NCBI GenBank assembly: GCA_900473175.1
Contig: UCKM01000023.1
Location: forward strand, 3,948-58,183
DNA from: Hyphomicrobiales bacterium
Lineage (GTDB): Bacteria; Pseudomonadota; Alphaproteobacteria; Rhizobiales; Rhizobiaceae
Reading direction: 5' to 3'
DNA length: 54,236 nucleotides
The position numbers were made by a program, and so were the translations under genes. Of this stretch, positions 33,860 through 47,630 are shown piece after piece (position 1 is the stretch's first letter; the number at the start of each line of letters is the position of its first letter). The notes beneath the pieces are model-generated. The model saw only the letters and a program-made list of their open reading frames with translations. It made no database searches and had not been told where the DNA came from.

Positions 33860-34582
33860 ATGCACACTATTGGGTTGATCGGCGGCATGAGCTGGGAAAG
33901 CACCGCAGTCTACTACCGCCAGATCAATGAGATGGTCCGGGCGCGCCTTGGCGGTCTCGCCTCAGCGAAGGTTACGATGCAATCGCTGGATTTTGCCGAA
34001 GTTGTCGCGCTGCAGAAGACCAACCGCTGGGATGAGGCCGCAGCGCTTCTCTCCGATGCCGCCAAGCGTCTCGAAAGTGCTGGGGCCGACTGCATTCTCA
34101 TTTGCACCAATACGATGCACCTCGTCGCCGGGCCTGTCGCGGCTTCCGTCGGCGTGCCGCTTATCGATATCAGGTCCGAGACGGCGAAGACCCTCGCTGC
34201 CGCCGGGAAGAAGCGCCCGCTGCTCCTCGCCACACGCTATACGATGGAGCACGGCTTCTACGCTGACTATATGCGCGACGGCTTCGGCATCGAAGTTGTC
34301 GTTCCCAATGAGATTGATCGCGCCAAGGTTCACTCGGTGATATTCGATGAGCTCTGCTGCGGTATCGTCAAGGACGACTCGCGCAATGCACTGGAGAAGA
34401 TCGTCCAGCGCGGCAAGGACGCCGGCGCCGACAGCGTCATTCTCGGCTGCACGGAAATCTGCCTGTCGCTGACCGACGACAATCTTGCCTTGCCGATGTT
34501 CGATTCGACGACAATCCATTCAAAGGCGGCCGTAGCGCATGCCCTGGGTTTCGATTTTGCGAGTGAACAGGACGCGGTTTAG
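33860..34582 (+). CDS. Aspartate/glutamate racemase family protein
   Basis: A 240-residue cofactor-independent racemase (YgeA/aspartate racemase type). It opens HTIGLIGGMSWESTAVYYRQ and carries the two catalytic cysteine motifs ICTNTMHLV and LGCTEICLS at the proper spacing. It would interconvert an amino acid such as aspartate or glutamate. Divergent from the Lrp regulator, whose family often controls amino-acid metabolic neighbours. Confidence 0.92.
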   Translation: MHTIGLIGGMSWESTAVYYRQINEMVRARLGGLASAKVTMQSLDFAEVVALQKTNRWDEAAALLSDAAKRLESAGADCILICTNTMHLVAGPVAASVGVPLIDIRSETAKTLAAAGKKRPLLLATRYTMEHGFYADYMRDGFGIEVVVPNEIDRAKVHSVIFDELCCGIVKDDSRNALEKIVQRGKDAGADSVILGCTEICLSLTDDNLALPMFDSTTIHSKAAVAHALGFDFASEQDAV

Positions 34583-34600
34583 TTCGCGGACGGGTTGCAA

Positions 34601-34754
34601 GACCCCTCCCTGCTGCTCCGCAGCCTCCCTCCCCACAAGGGGGAGGGTCTGGAGCTAAATTCTGGCCGATGCCGAAAGTGCCTTGGCCCGGGTGTGCGCT
34701 TCTTACCCTCCCCCTTGTGGGGAGGGACGGAGCGAAGCGACGGGGAGGGGTTTT
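34601..34754. repeat. Mosaic palindromic repeat, second copy
   Basis: Two arms, 34601-34650 and 34704-34754, each hold CCCTCCCC(A/C)...AAGGGG-type sequence in opposite orientation, with internal GCTGCTCCGCAGC and GGAGCGAAGCGAC hairpins. Related to the elements at 1974-2157 and at the window end. It lies between convergent genes. Confidence 0.8.
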
Positions 34755-34759
34755 GATTT

Positions 34760-35695
34760 CTAGATACTACCGCTGAACGTATCGCAGCTTTCGAGCTTGC
34801 CGCTATCGAAACCACGCTTGAACCACGTCGCGCGCTGCGCCGACGTGCCGTGGTTGAAGCTTTCCGGCACGACATAGCCCTGCATCTTCCGTTGCAATGT
34901 GTCGTCGCCGATTTGCTTGGCCGCATTCAATGCCTCTTCCAGGTCACCTGCCTCGAGTATGCCCTTTTGCTGGGTGAAGTGCCCCCAGATGCCGGCAAAG
35001 CAATCGGCCTGAAGTTCGACCCGCACTGACATGGCGTTCGCATCGGCCTCGCTCATGTTCTGGCGCATTGCGTTGAACTTCGGCAGCACGCCAATCAGGT
35101 TCTGCACGTGATGGCCGACTTCATGCGCCAGCACATAGGCTTGAGCAAAATCACCGGACGCACCGAATTTCCTGTCGAGTTCATCGTAGAAACTGAGGTC
35201 GATATAAAGCTTGCGGTCACCCGGGCAGTAGAATGGCCCGGATGCGGCACTGGCAAACCCGCAGGCTGATCGCACCTGACCGTTGAAAAGCACCATGGTC
35301 GGCGCCGGATAGGTCTTGCCCTGGGACTGGAAAATGCCGGTCCAGACGTCTTCGGTCTCGGCAAGGACGGTGCGGACGAACTGCGTCATCTCGTCATTGT
35401 TCTTGACCGAGGTGTCTCCCGACGGCGCCTCACTCTGGCTCGGCACCAACTGGCCGCCGCCACCGCCGGAATCGACGAGGATCTGCATCGGATCGATGTT
35501 TGTGCAGAACTTCAGAAACAGAAAGATTGCCGCCAGAATGACGATGCCCGAAAACCCGCCGCCGCGCGCCGTCCGCATGCCGCCCCCGGGAAAGCGAAAG
35601 CCGCCGCCTTGACCCATACCGCCGCCAAAGCCGCCGCTATCGTCGCCGCGTTGATCTTCAACATTGTCACTCTGCCTGCGGCCCTGCCAACGCAT
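34760..35695 (-). CDS. YpfJ/KPN_02809-family neutral zinc metallopeptidase
   Basis: A 311-residue membrane-anchored protease. The glycine/arginine-rich N-terminus (GFGGGMGQGGGFRFPGGG) is followed by a single helix (GIVILAAIFLFLKFC) and a periplasmic domain with the zinc motif AHEVGHHVQNLIG and a downstream ELQADCFAGIWG, which supplies the third ligand. Start MRWQGRRQS is supported by GGGAGACGG just upstream. Length matches the family. Function in E. coli and relatives is poorly known, probably envelope proteolysis. Confidence 0.92.
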   Translation of the reverse strand: MRWQGRRQSDNVEDQRGDDSGGFGGGMGQGGGFRFPGGGMRTARGGGFSGIVILAAIFLFLKFCTNIDPMQILVDSGGGGGQLVPSQSEAPSGDTSVKNNDEMTQFVRTVLAETEDVWTGIFQSQGKTYPAPTMVLFNGQVRSACGFASAASGPFYCPGDRKLYIDLSFYDELDRKFGASGDFAQAYVLAHEVGHHVQNLIGVLPKFNAMRQNMSEADANAMSVRVELQADCFAGIWGHFTQQKGILEAGDLEEALNAAKQIGDDTLQRKMQGYVVPESFNHGTSAQRATWFKRGFDSGKLESCDTFSGSI

Positions 35696-36035
35696 TTTCC
35701 GTCTCCCGATCACCCGCCGGCCCAAACGACCGATATGCTGCACTTTCAACAGTATAGTGCGATATTAGTTTCACGCACGATGCTATTTTTCAACGTTGGG
35801 CTCTCTTGATTGCATAATCAATTTTCGTGACCGGTTGATGCAAGGCAGCGCCACAGTGCCGAACAAGGCGAAAAACTGCGGCGAAAAAGCATGAAACCGC
35901 GCGTTTTTGGGGTTACGCAATACGATTCCTTTGCCTATAAGGCAGCCTTAGCCTCGCATCTGGAATTATGTGTCTGCCCGTACGGTCGAACCCCGTGCGG
36001 TTTTTTGTGCAGCACGCTGTGGATAGGAACCGAAC
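35696..36035 (+). promoter_or_regulatory. carB leader region
   Basis: This 340-base region must contain the carB promoter. It has an AT-rich stretch at 35750-35850, a small hairpin TGCCT-ATA-AGGCA near 35932, and the terminator-like hairpin listed separately. No convincing protein gene is present; a frame ATGTGTCTGCCC at 35968 runs across the hairpin into carB. Confidence 0.5.
35978..36006 (+). terminator. Attenuator-like terminator just upstream of carB
   Basis: CCGTACGG-TCGAACC-CCGTGCGG (8-bp stem, one G-U pair) followed by TTTTTT ends 30 bases before the carB ATG. Either it ends an upstream leader RNA, or it is a transcription attenuator of carB. Both are inferred. Confidence 0.7.
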
Positions 36036-39521
<3,486 letters not shown>

Positions 39522-39594
39522 GTTGATTGGCGCAGACTGGCAACTTCCATGCACAAAGTTCTTCGCTATACCGCACCACGATCATATGATAAAA

Positions 39595-39620
39595 TGACCA
39601 TAGGCAAATGACTATGGTCA
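39595..39620 (+). promoter_or_regulatory. Operator-like inverted repeat over the antitoxin start codon
   Basis: TGACCATA (39595-39602) and TATGGTCA (39613-39620) are perfect inverse arms with a 10-base spacer that holds the ATG. A second palindrome, ATCATATGAT, lies at 39581-39590. This is the expected position for antitoxin autoregulation. Confidence 0.6.
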
Positions 39621-39862
39621 GAACGATGAAAATCAATCAGGTTTCAAAATCTGAATTCAAAGCCAAGGCGCTTGAATTTTTCAGGCTGGTGGAGACGTCC
39701 GGCGAAAGCCTTGTTGTTACAGACCATGGCCGCCCCGTGCTCGAGGTGCGACCCTACCGTAGCGACCAACCTAGCCCGCTCGAATTGCTGCGCAACTCGG
39801 TCATACGCTACGATGAACCGACCAATCCCATTGCCGAGGATGAATGGGATGCAGCGAAATGA
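39608..39862 (+). CDS. Phd/YefM-family antitoxin
   Basis: An 84-residue DNA-binding antitoxin. MKINQVSKSEFKAKALEFF and LVVTDHGRPVLEVRPY are the Phd/YefM fold signatures, and the disordered C-terminus would wrap the toxin. Its stop codon overlaps the toxin start (ATGA). It pairs with the PIN protein downstream and probably represses its own promoter. Confidence 0.9.
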   Translation: MTMVRTMKINQVSKSEFKAKALEFFRLVETSGESLVVTDHGRPVLEVRPYRSDQPSPLELLRNSVIRYDEPTNPIAEDEWDAAK

Positions 39863-40254
39863 TCGTCCTCGACACGCACGTACTCGTTTGGTGGGTGACT
39901 AGCGATGCGGCCTTGAGCAAAGCTGCGGCAGCGTCGATTGAGCGAGAGCGCATTGCAGGTGAAATTCTTCTCTCGTCCATTTCAGCTTGGGAAATCGCAA
40001 TGCTTGTGAGCCGCGAGAGACTGCTGCTTTCGATGGACGTGAGCTCCTGGCTTTCCTCGGTAACCCAAATTGAGGCCGTTCGCTTCGTTCCGGTCGATAT
40101 GTCGATTGCAGTAAAGTCAGTGACGCTTCCGGGTACGTTTCATAAGGATCCGGCTGACCGCATGATCGTTGCCACTGCGCGCGCGCTGGCCGCACCCTTG
40201 GTCACTGCGGACGAAAAGATACGTGGCTACGCGCACGTGAAGACAATCTGGTAA
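39859..40254 (+). CDS. VapC-type PIN-domain toxin ribonuclease
   Basis: A 131-residue PIN nuclease starting MIVLDTHVLVWWV. The acidic metal-binding residues appear in LDTH (first Asp), SAWEIAML (Glu), and KDPADRMIVATARAL (Asp), with a final Asp in LVTADEKI. The class cleaves tRNA or rRNA when the antitoxin is lost. The ATGA overlap with the antitoxin stop shows translational coupling. Confidence 0.92.
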   Translation: MIVLDTHVLVWWVTSDAALSKAAAASIERERIAGEILLSSISAWEIAMLVSRERLLLSMDVSSWLSSVTQIEAVRFVPVDMSIAVKSVTLPGTFHKDPADRMIVATARALAAPLVTADEKIRGYAHVKTIW

Positions 40255-40297
40255 GGTGGCGGACTGTCGCCAACGAGCGCGCCAGTCTACGGCTAAC

Positions 40298-42082
40298 TCA
40301 AACCCCTTCAATTCCTTCCTCTTCCAGCCCGTGACCTGAAGGGTCGCTGACGAAATGTAGTACCTTGGCAAAGACGTGATCGCCTCTGTCTTCACGCCCG
40401 ATATGGACCACCGTCGATTTGGAAAGGTGATTGCGCAAGACCTTCATCACGCGGTCATGGGCGTCGGGCTCCATCGCGTCGAGCGCTTCGTCGATCACCA
40501 CCCAGTTCGGCTCATGCAGTTTCAGTCGGGCGAAGGCCAGCGATTGCTGTTCGTCATCGCTCAATTCCCTGTCCCAGCGAGCCTGGAAGTCGAGCATGGT
40601 TTCAAGTCGGATCAAACCCAGATCCTGCAGCGCTGAAATGAGCTGTTCATCGGAAAACGCGTCCTTCCCCCGTGGGTAAGACATGGCCTCCCTGAGGCTC
40701 CCCGGTGGGAAATAAGGCGAGCGCGGCATATAGAGGATCGAGACATTGGCCGGCAGCGTCACCGTTCCGGCGCCCCAGGGCCACAGACCAGCGATGGCCC
40801 GAAACAGCAGCGTCCGGTCGATGCCGGCTTCGCTGGTGATGAGGACGCGCTCGCCTTCCTTGACGACGGCCTTTTTCTCCTTCAGCCGGACCGTTGCGCG
40901 CGGCGCGGTAATCTTCAGCGAATCGAGCACGATCTGGTTCGCATCGGAATCGGCGAACTTGATCCGCTGTTCGACGCTGTTGCGGATATCGGTCGCTTGC
41001 ACCGCCTGCCGGAACGAAGTGACACGCAGGAGGGTCGCGCGCCAGTCAGCGATCGCGCCGAAATTGTTGACGAACCACTTCAGCGCATCGTGAACCTGGT
41101 TGAATGCGCCGATTGCCATCATCAGGCCACCGAATGTCAGGTTACCCGCGAAATAGACCGGAGCCGCCACAAGAATTGGCGCGACAATGGTGATCCAACC
41201 ATAGCCGGACGTCACCCAGGTGAGTTGTGTAAGCGCGGTGACCAACAGGCGAATGGCGGCGAGAAGGCGGTCGATATCGAAGCCAAGCCTCCGGTTCTCG
41301 TCTGCTTCGCCGCGATAGAGTGAAATCGCGTCGATGTGTTCGTTGACCCGCATCAGCGAGAAACGCAGCTCGGATTCCTTCTGATAACGATCCGCGTTGT
41401 ATTTGATCAGCTTGCGCCCGACGATCCAGCTCAGCCAGGACGCGATACCGGCATAGAGGAAAGCTGCCCAGACCATATATCCCGGCATGGAAAAACTGTA
41501 GCCGCCAACGTTGAAGACGAAGCCGCTGGAGAGCGCCCACAACACCCCGACAAAGCTGATCAACAGTATCGAGGCCTGAAGGAGACCGAACCCGAGGTCC
41601 GTGGACATTTCGGAAAGGTGGCGAGCATCTTCGTGCAGACGTTGATCAGGGTTCACGCCGATCGGCCCGGAATTCGAAAGCTTGAAGGCCCGCCGCGGCT
41701 GCAGCCACTCACCGACAAGGTCTCGGGTAAGGCCTTCACGCAGTTTCAGGCGCGTCATCTGGTTCAGCCAGGTCTGCGCCACGTTGAGCACAAGGAGCAC
41801 CGACGCGATTGCGAAGAACACCATAAGCTGATCGACGAAGGCCGGAAAGTCACGGCGCGACAGCGCATCGTAGAATGGCACGTTCCAGCGGTTGAGGAGA
41901 ACCTGACCCGCGGACGTGACGATGATGATGCTGAATACACCGAGGACCAAAAGGATAAGCCGGTTGCGAACCGGCGAAATCCAATAGATGTTGGCGATCA
42001 CGCGTAGCTGGGCCAGCAGACCGGCTTCCACTTCCCCTGCGACGGAGGTGGCTGTGGATCGGCTCTGTTTCTGCTCCGCCAT
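40298..42082 (-). CDS. SbmA/YddA-like ABC transporter with degenerate ATPase motifs
   Basis: A 594-residue fused permease/ATPase of the SbmA_BacA-related family. The N-terminal half has about six helices and family features (NRWNVPFYDALSRRDF, NPDQRLHEDARHL). The C-terminal ATPase-like domain is full length, but its motifs are eroded: Walker A reads SEAGIDRT (417-424), with the lysine replaced; the Q-loop glutamine is lost in PRSPY (453-457); the signature reads LSDDE (507-511); and the H-loop histidine is Arg in IGRED. Only Walker B (VVIDE, 528-532) is intact. BacA/SbmA relatives use proton motive force. It may move peptides or fatty-acid derivatives without ATP hydrolysis; this is inference. 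Confidence 0.85.
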   Translation of the reverse strand: MAEQKQSRSTATSVAGEVEAGLLAQLRVIANIYWISPVRNRLILLVLGVFSIIIVTSAGQVLLNRWNVPFYDALSRRDFPAFVDQLMVFFAIASVLLVLNVAQTWLNQMTRLKLREGLTRDLVGEWLQPRRAFKLSNSGPIGVNPDQRLHEDARHLSEMSTDLGFGLLQASILLISFVGVLWALSSGFVFNVGGYSFSMPGYMVWAAFLYAGIASWLSWIVGRKLIKYNADRYQKESELRFSLMRVNEHIDAISLYRGEADENRRLGFDIDRLLAAIRLLVTALTQLTWVTSGYGWITIVAPILVAAPVYFAGNLTFGGLMMAIGAFNQVHDALKWFVNNFGAIADWRATLLRVTSFRQAVQATDIRNSVEQRIKFADSDANQIVLDSLKITAPRATVRLKEKKAVVKEGERVLITSEAGIDRTLLFRAIAGLWPWGAGTVTLPANVSILYMPRSPYFPPGSLREAMSYPRGKDAFSDEQLISALQDLGLIRLETMLDFQARWDRELSDDEQQSLAFARLKLHEPNWVVIDEALDAMEPDAHDRVMKVLRNHLSKSTVVHIGREDRGDHVFAKVLHFVSDPSGHGLEEEGIEGV

Positions 42083-42511
42083 GCGTTTCCTCTGTGGAAC
42101 GGCTGCGATTCGGGCCCGTTCACTTTATCATCTAGTGTTAGAGCCTTTCTCACCCAAATAGAACCAGTTCTGTTTGGCGGAAGGCGAGACAGTCCACCAG
42201 CAAAATGGTAGGGCCACTGCGGGCGGAAAAACGTCATCACATGGGATAATGCACTGAAATCGAACCGGGAATGTAGGGGTAAAACCGGCCCTTGCAAGAC
42301 GACTACCTTAACCCAGCTCATAAGCCCATTTGAATACAGCTTGTTTTGGCTCAAATTCTGTCATATGTATCCGGCATCGATTTTATCGGTCGAGTGACTT
42401 TGCGACCTGCGTAACCCGTTGCGCTTCCTGATGAACTCCATTGCATAGGTTCGATTCCCTGGGCCGCATATGTGCATGCTGCCTGTCTAATATCTCTGAA
42501 AGGAATTTCCC
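42083..42511 (+). promoter_or_regulatory. Divergent promoter region and long 5' leader of cspA
   Basis: This 429-base gap serves the ABC gene (minus strand) and cspA (plus strand). A long untranslated leader is usual for cold-shock genes, which use it as an RNA thermosensor. I see no terminator and no gene. AAGGA stands eight bases before the cspA ATG. Confidence 0.5.
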
Positions 42512-42724
42512 ATGGCTACGGGAACAGTGAAATGGTTCAACAGCACTAAGGGCTACGGTTTCATCCAGCCTGACACTGGCGGTGCAGACGTTTTCGTACA
42601 CATCTCCGCTGTTGAACGCGCAGGTCTGCGCGGTCTCAATGACGGCCAGAAGGTCAACTACGAGATCGTCCAGGACCGTCGTTCGGGCAAGTCCTCGGCT
42701 GACAACCTCAGCGTTGCAGGCTAA
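42512..42724 (+). CDS. cspA: Cold-shock protein, CspA family
   Basis: A 70-residue single OB-fold RNA chaperone: [20 protein letters not shown] carries RNP1 (KGYGFI), and [10 protein letters not shown] is RNP2. Length and sequence match rhizobial CspA. It melts RNA secondary structure and is induced by cold or growth changes. A strong terminator follows. Confidence 0.97.
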   Translation: MATGTVKWFNSTKGYGFIQPDTGGADVFVHISAVERAGLRGLNDGQKVNYEIVQDRRSGKSSADNLSVAG

Positions 42725-42770
42725 CAGCCCATACGGGAATCGTCTGATTTCTGAACGCACATGAATTGAG

Positions 42771-42801
42771 AAAGGCGGGATTTTTCCCGCCTTTCTTTTT
42801 T
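42771..42801 (+). terminator. Rho-independent terminator of cspA
   Basis: AAAGGCGGGA/TCCCGCCTTT, a perfect 10-bp stem with a four-T loop, followed by CTTTTTT. Confidence 0.92.
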
Positions 42802-42895
42802 GCATCAATGATTTAGAGGCACACACGGAATCAGCTTCTAATCGACTTCAACAACAATCTAGCCAACCCAGCATTAACCGAACCCTATGCAGAGC

Positions 42896-43507
42896 CTAGG
42901 GTAGCCATGTGATCGGCACGTGGCCCTCGTCGCCGGCAACGCGGCTCAGCCATTTCGCCACGGACGGATAGGCGGAAAGATCATAGCCCCCGCGATTTGC
43001 TTCATGCGTATAGGCATAAAGCGCAATATCAGCGATGCTCATTGTGCTCCCGGTAAAATAGGGCGTCTTCTGCAACTGGGTTTCCATGACGAGCAGAGCC
43101 TTGTTGCCGCCCTCAAGCGTTGCAGCGAGACGCTCCGGCGTCGCGTCCTTGGCCCGCTCCGGATAGAGCAACAGGGCACGCCGCACGGCGATGTTCGGCT
43201 CATGCGTATATTGTTCGAAGAACAGCCACTGATACATCAACGCCCGCTCGTAAGAATCCTCAGGTATGAACCTTGATCCTTCCGCAAGATGCAGGAGGAT
43301 CGCGTTTGATTCTGCCAGGAACCGCCCGTCGTCGAGTTCGAGAAGGGGCACCTTGCCGTTGGGGTTCTTGGCCAGATATTCCGGTTTGCGCGTTGAACCA
43401 TCGACGGAAGACACATTGATATGTTCGAATGGAACGGCAAGTTTTGCCATCAAAAGCCGTGGCTTGTAGCAGTTTCCGGAATCGGGCTGTGAATAGAGTT
43501 TCTGCAT
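42896..43507 (-). CDS. Glutathione S-transferase family protein
   Basis: A 203-residue GST. The thioredoxin-like N-terminal domain opens MQKLYSQPDSGNCYKPRLLM and contains NPNGKVPLLELDDGRFLAES, in which the cis-proline and glutathione-contacting ES pair appear. The helical C-terminal domain ends MSIADIALYAYTHEA, the conserved capping box. Conjugates or reduces electrophiles with glutathione. Start chosen because GGAGAAAG lies upstream; the frame upstream to 43567 is unsupported. Divergent from the aminotransferase gene. Confidence 0.92.
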   Translation of the reverse strand: MQKLYSQPDSGNCYKPRLLMAKLAVPFEHINVSSVDGSTRKPEYLAKNPNGKVPLLELDDGRFLAESNAILLHLAEGSRFIPEDSYERALMYQWLFFEQYTHEPNIAVRRALLLYPERAKDATPERLAATLEGGNKALLVMETQLQKTPYFTGSTMSIADIALYAYTHEANRGGYDLSAYPSVAKWLSRVAGDEGHVPITWLP

Positions 43508-45057
<1,550 letters not shown>

Positions 45058-45080
45058 GCCGGACAGCATCATTGGATTTG

Positions 45081-45103
45081 AGGGGCCCGTGTGGCCCCTT
45101 TTT
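45081..45103 (+). terminator. Rho-independent terminator of the aminotransferase gene
   Basis: AGGGGCC/GGCCCCT stem with a short CGTGT loop and a five-T run, 24 bases after the stop codon. Confidence 0.88.
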
Positions 45104-45190
45104 CATTGGTCCTGAACGATATGACGAAGAGACGCTGTCCCTAACGAGGGACTGGAGAACGAAAAGCTCTATTGGTGAAACATACCCCAG

Positions 45191-45311
45191 AAAAGAAAAG
45201 AGGCCGGACAATTGCCCGGCCTTAAGTTTTGAAGGGATGCCGTTTCCGGCGAAACCTCCAGAGGGGAACACTTGCGGGCGCGCAATGGGAGGAGGAGACG
45301 CACCGGCAAGT
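45191..45311 (-). ncRNA. Anti-Shine-Dalgarno-type small RNA candidate upstream-adjacent to the lsrB 3' end
   Basis: Read on the minus strand, the roughly 120-nt region has CUCCUCCUCCC in the loop of a hairpin formed by GCGCACC-like arms (+ strand 45275-45305), an unpaired middle, and a terminator with stem AGGCCGG/CCGGCCT (45201-45222) followed by CUUUUCUUUU. A possible promoter lies upstream: TTGTGA, 17-base spacer, CATATC (about 45318-45323 on the + strand). The loop is complementary to ribosome binding sites, as in alpha-r14 sRNAs, but it has only one such motif. No protein frame in this strand is convincing. Its exact family is uncertain. Confidence 0.7.
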
Positions 45312-45466
45312 GACGTGGATATGAAGGTTTCGGCCCGTACTCACAACACCCAATTGTGCAACGCACCCATGCATGAGACGCATAGCGACAAAATCCCGCG
45401 AAAATGCCTTGGTCGACAAGGGTTTACGCGCCAACAGGCAATGCAGATTGCCTCGATTGAATCCTG

Positions 45467-46363
45467 TTAATAGGACCAGGTGCGCGCTTTCGAGAACAGG
45501 AAATCGCGGAAGACGTGCAGCTTGGCCGCGTTCTTGATGCCCTCCGGATAGCAGAAGAAAGTATCGAAGGACGGCAGCTCCATCTCCGGCAGCAGCCTTA
45601 CGAGCGTCGAGTCCTTTTCCACCATATAGTCAGGCAGCACGCCAATGCCGACGCCCCTCTGTATCGCCCGCTTGATCGACAGAAGATTGTTGATCTGCAG
45701 GACCGCCGGCCGCAGATTGCCATCCGACCGGCCGATGATTTCCAGCCAGTTGAGATTGGTGAGGTAGGAGGGCGCAGGCTCACCAAAGCTGATGATGCGG
45801 TGGGAGTCGATTTCGTCGATATTTTCGATCTTGCCGTATTTCGCAATGTAGCCAGGCGCCGCATAGACGTGCATGTGCACGGTAAAGAGCCGCCGCTGGA
45901 TCAAGTCTGGCTGTTGCGGCTGGCGCAAGCGAATGGCGCAATCCGCGTGACGCATTGTCAGGTCGAGCTCCTCATTGTCGAGAAGCAATTGCAGCTGGAC
46001 TTCCGGATAAAGCTCGATGAATTCCTGCACGCGTTCGATCAGCCAGCCCGAACCAAGGCCGACAGTCGTCGTAACGCGTAGTTTCCCCGACGGCCTGTCC
46101 TTGCTCTCGGTCAGACGCGAGCGGACGTTCTCGAGTTTCATGAGGACTTCATGGGCGGTGCGGTAGAGCACCTCGCCCTGCTCCGTCAGGATAAGACCGC
46201 GGGCGTGACGGTGGAACAGCGGAACGCCGACATCCTGTTCAAGCGCACTAACCTGACGGGAAATGGCAGATTGCGACAGATGCAGCGTCTCGGCGGCGTG
46301 GGTGAACGACCCCGCCTCCGCCGCAGCATGAAATATTCGCAATTTGTCCCAATCAAGCGACAT
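45467..46363 (-). CDS. lsrB: LysR-type regulator LsrB (VtlR)
   Basis: A 298-residue LysR regulator that begins MSLDWDKLRIFHAAAEAGSF and has the N-terminal helix-turn-helix THAAETLHLSQSAISRQVSA. The effector domain includes LLDNEELDLTMRHADCAIRL and QPQQPDLIQRRLFTVHMHVY, which I recognise from rhizobial LsrB and Brucella VtlR. The adjacent trxB, 157 bases upstream on the same strand, is the known genomic neighbour. LsrB/VtlR controls symbiosis, LPS and redox genes and AbcR-type sRNAs in relatives. Only two cysteines are present (C142 and C271); in Sinorhizobium three are linked to redox sensing. The start at 46363 is supported by family N-terminus. Confidence 0.92.
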   Translation of the reverse strand: MSLDWDKLRIFHAAAEAGSFTHAAETLHLSQSAISRQVSALEQDVGVPLFHRHARGLILTEQGEVLYRTAHEVLMKLENVRSRLTESKDRPSGKLRVTTTVGLGSGWLIERVQEFIELYPEVQLQLLLDNEELDLTMRHADCAIRLRQPQQPDLIQRRLFTVHMHVYAAPGYIAKYGKIENIDEIDSHRIISFGEPAPSYLTNLNWLEIIGRSDGNLRPAVLQINNLLSIKRAIQRGVGIGVLPDYMVEKDSTLVRLLPEMELPSFDTFFCYPEGIKNAAKLHVFRDFLFSKARTWSY

Positions 46364-46520
46364 CGCGCGGTCTCTCCCCGTTCTGGCCACACAAACGGGC
46401 CAGCTCCATTCAGCGCACAACCCCAAAAATCATCTGGATTCTTGGATCAGTCACACGCCACTCAAAATGCGGCTGCGTCCTCCTCGCGCCTTGTTCCGGC
46501 GCAGGGCGCAGCTCCGACTG

Positions 46521-47552
<1,032 letters not shown>

Positions 47553-47630
47553 TCAGCCGCTATAAGGTAGTGGTTCAGACCCCGTTGTTGCAAGGTCTGT
47601 GCATAACATAGCGACGTTAGCCACAGCTTC

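Noticed and set aside
42448-42470. Sequence GGTTCGATTCCCTGGGCC, like a tRNA T-arm
   Set aside because: No anticodon or D-arm and no acceptor stem can be paired upstream; probably chance within the cspA leader.
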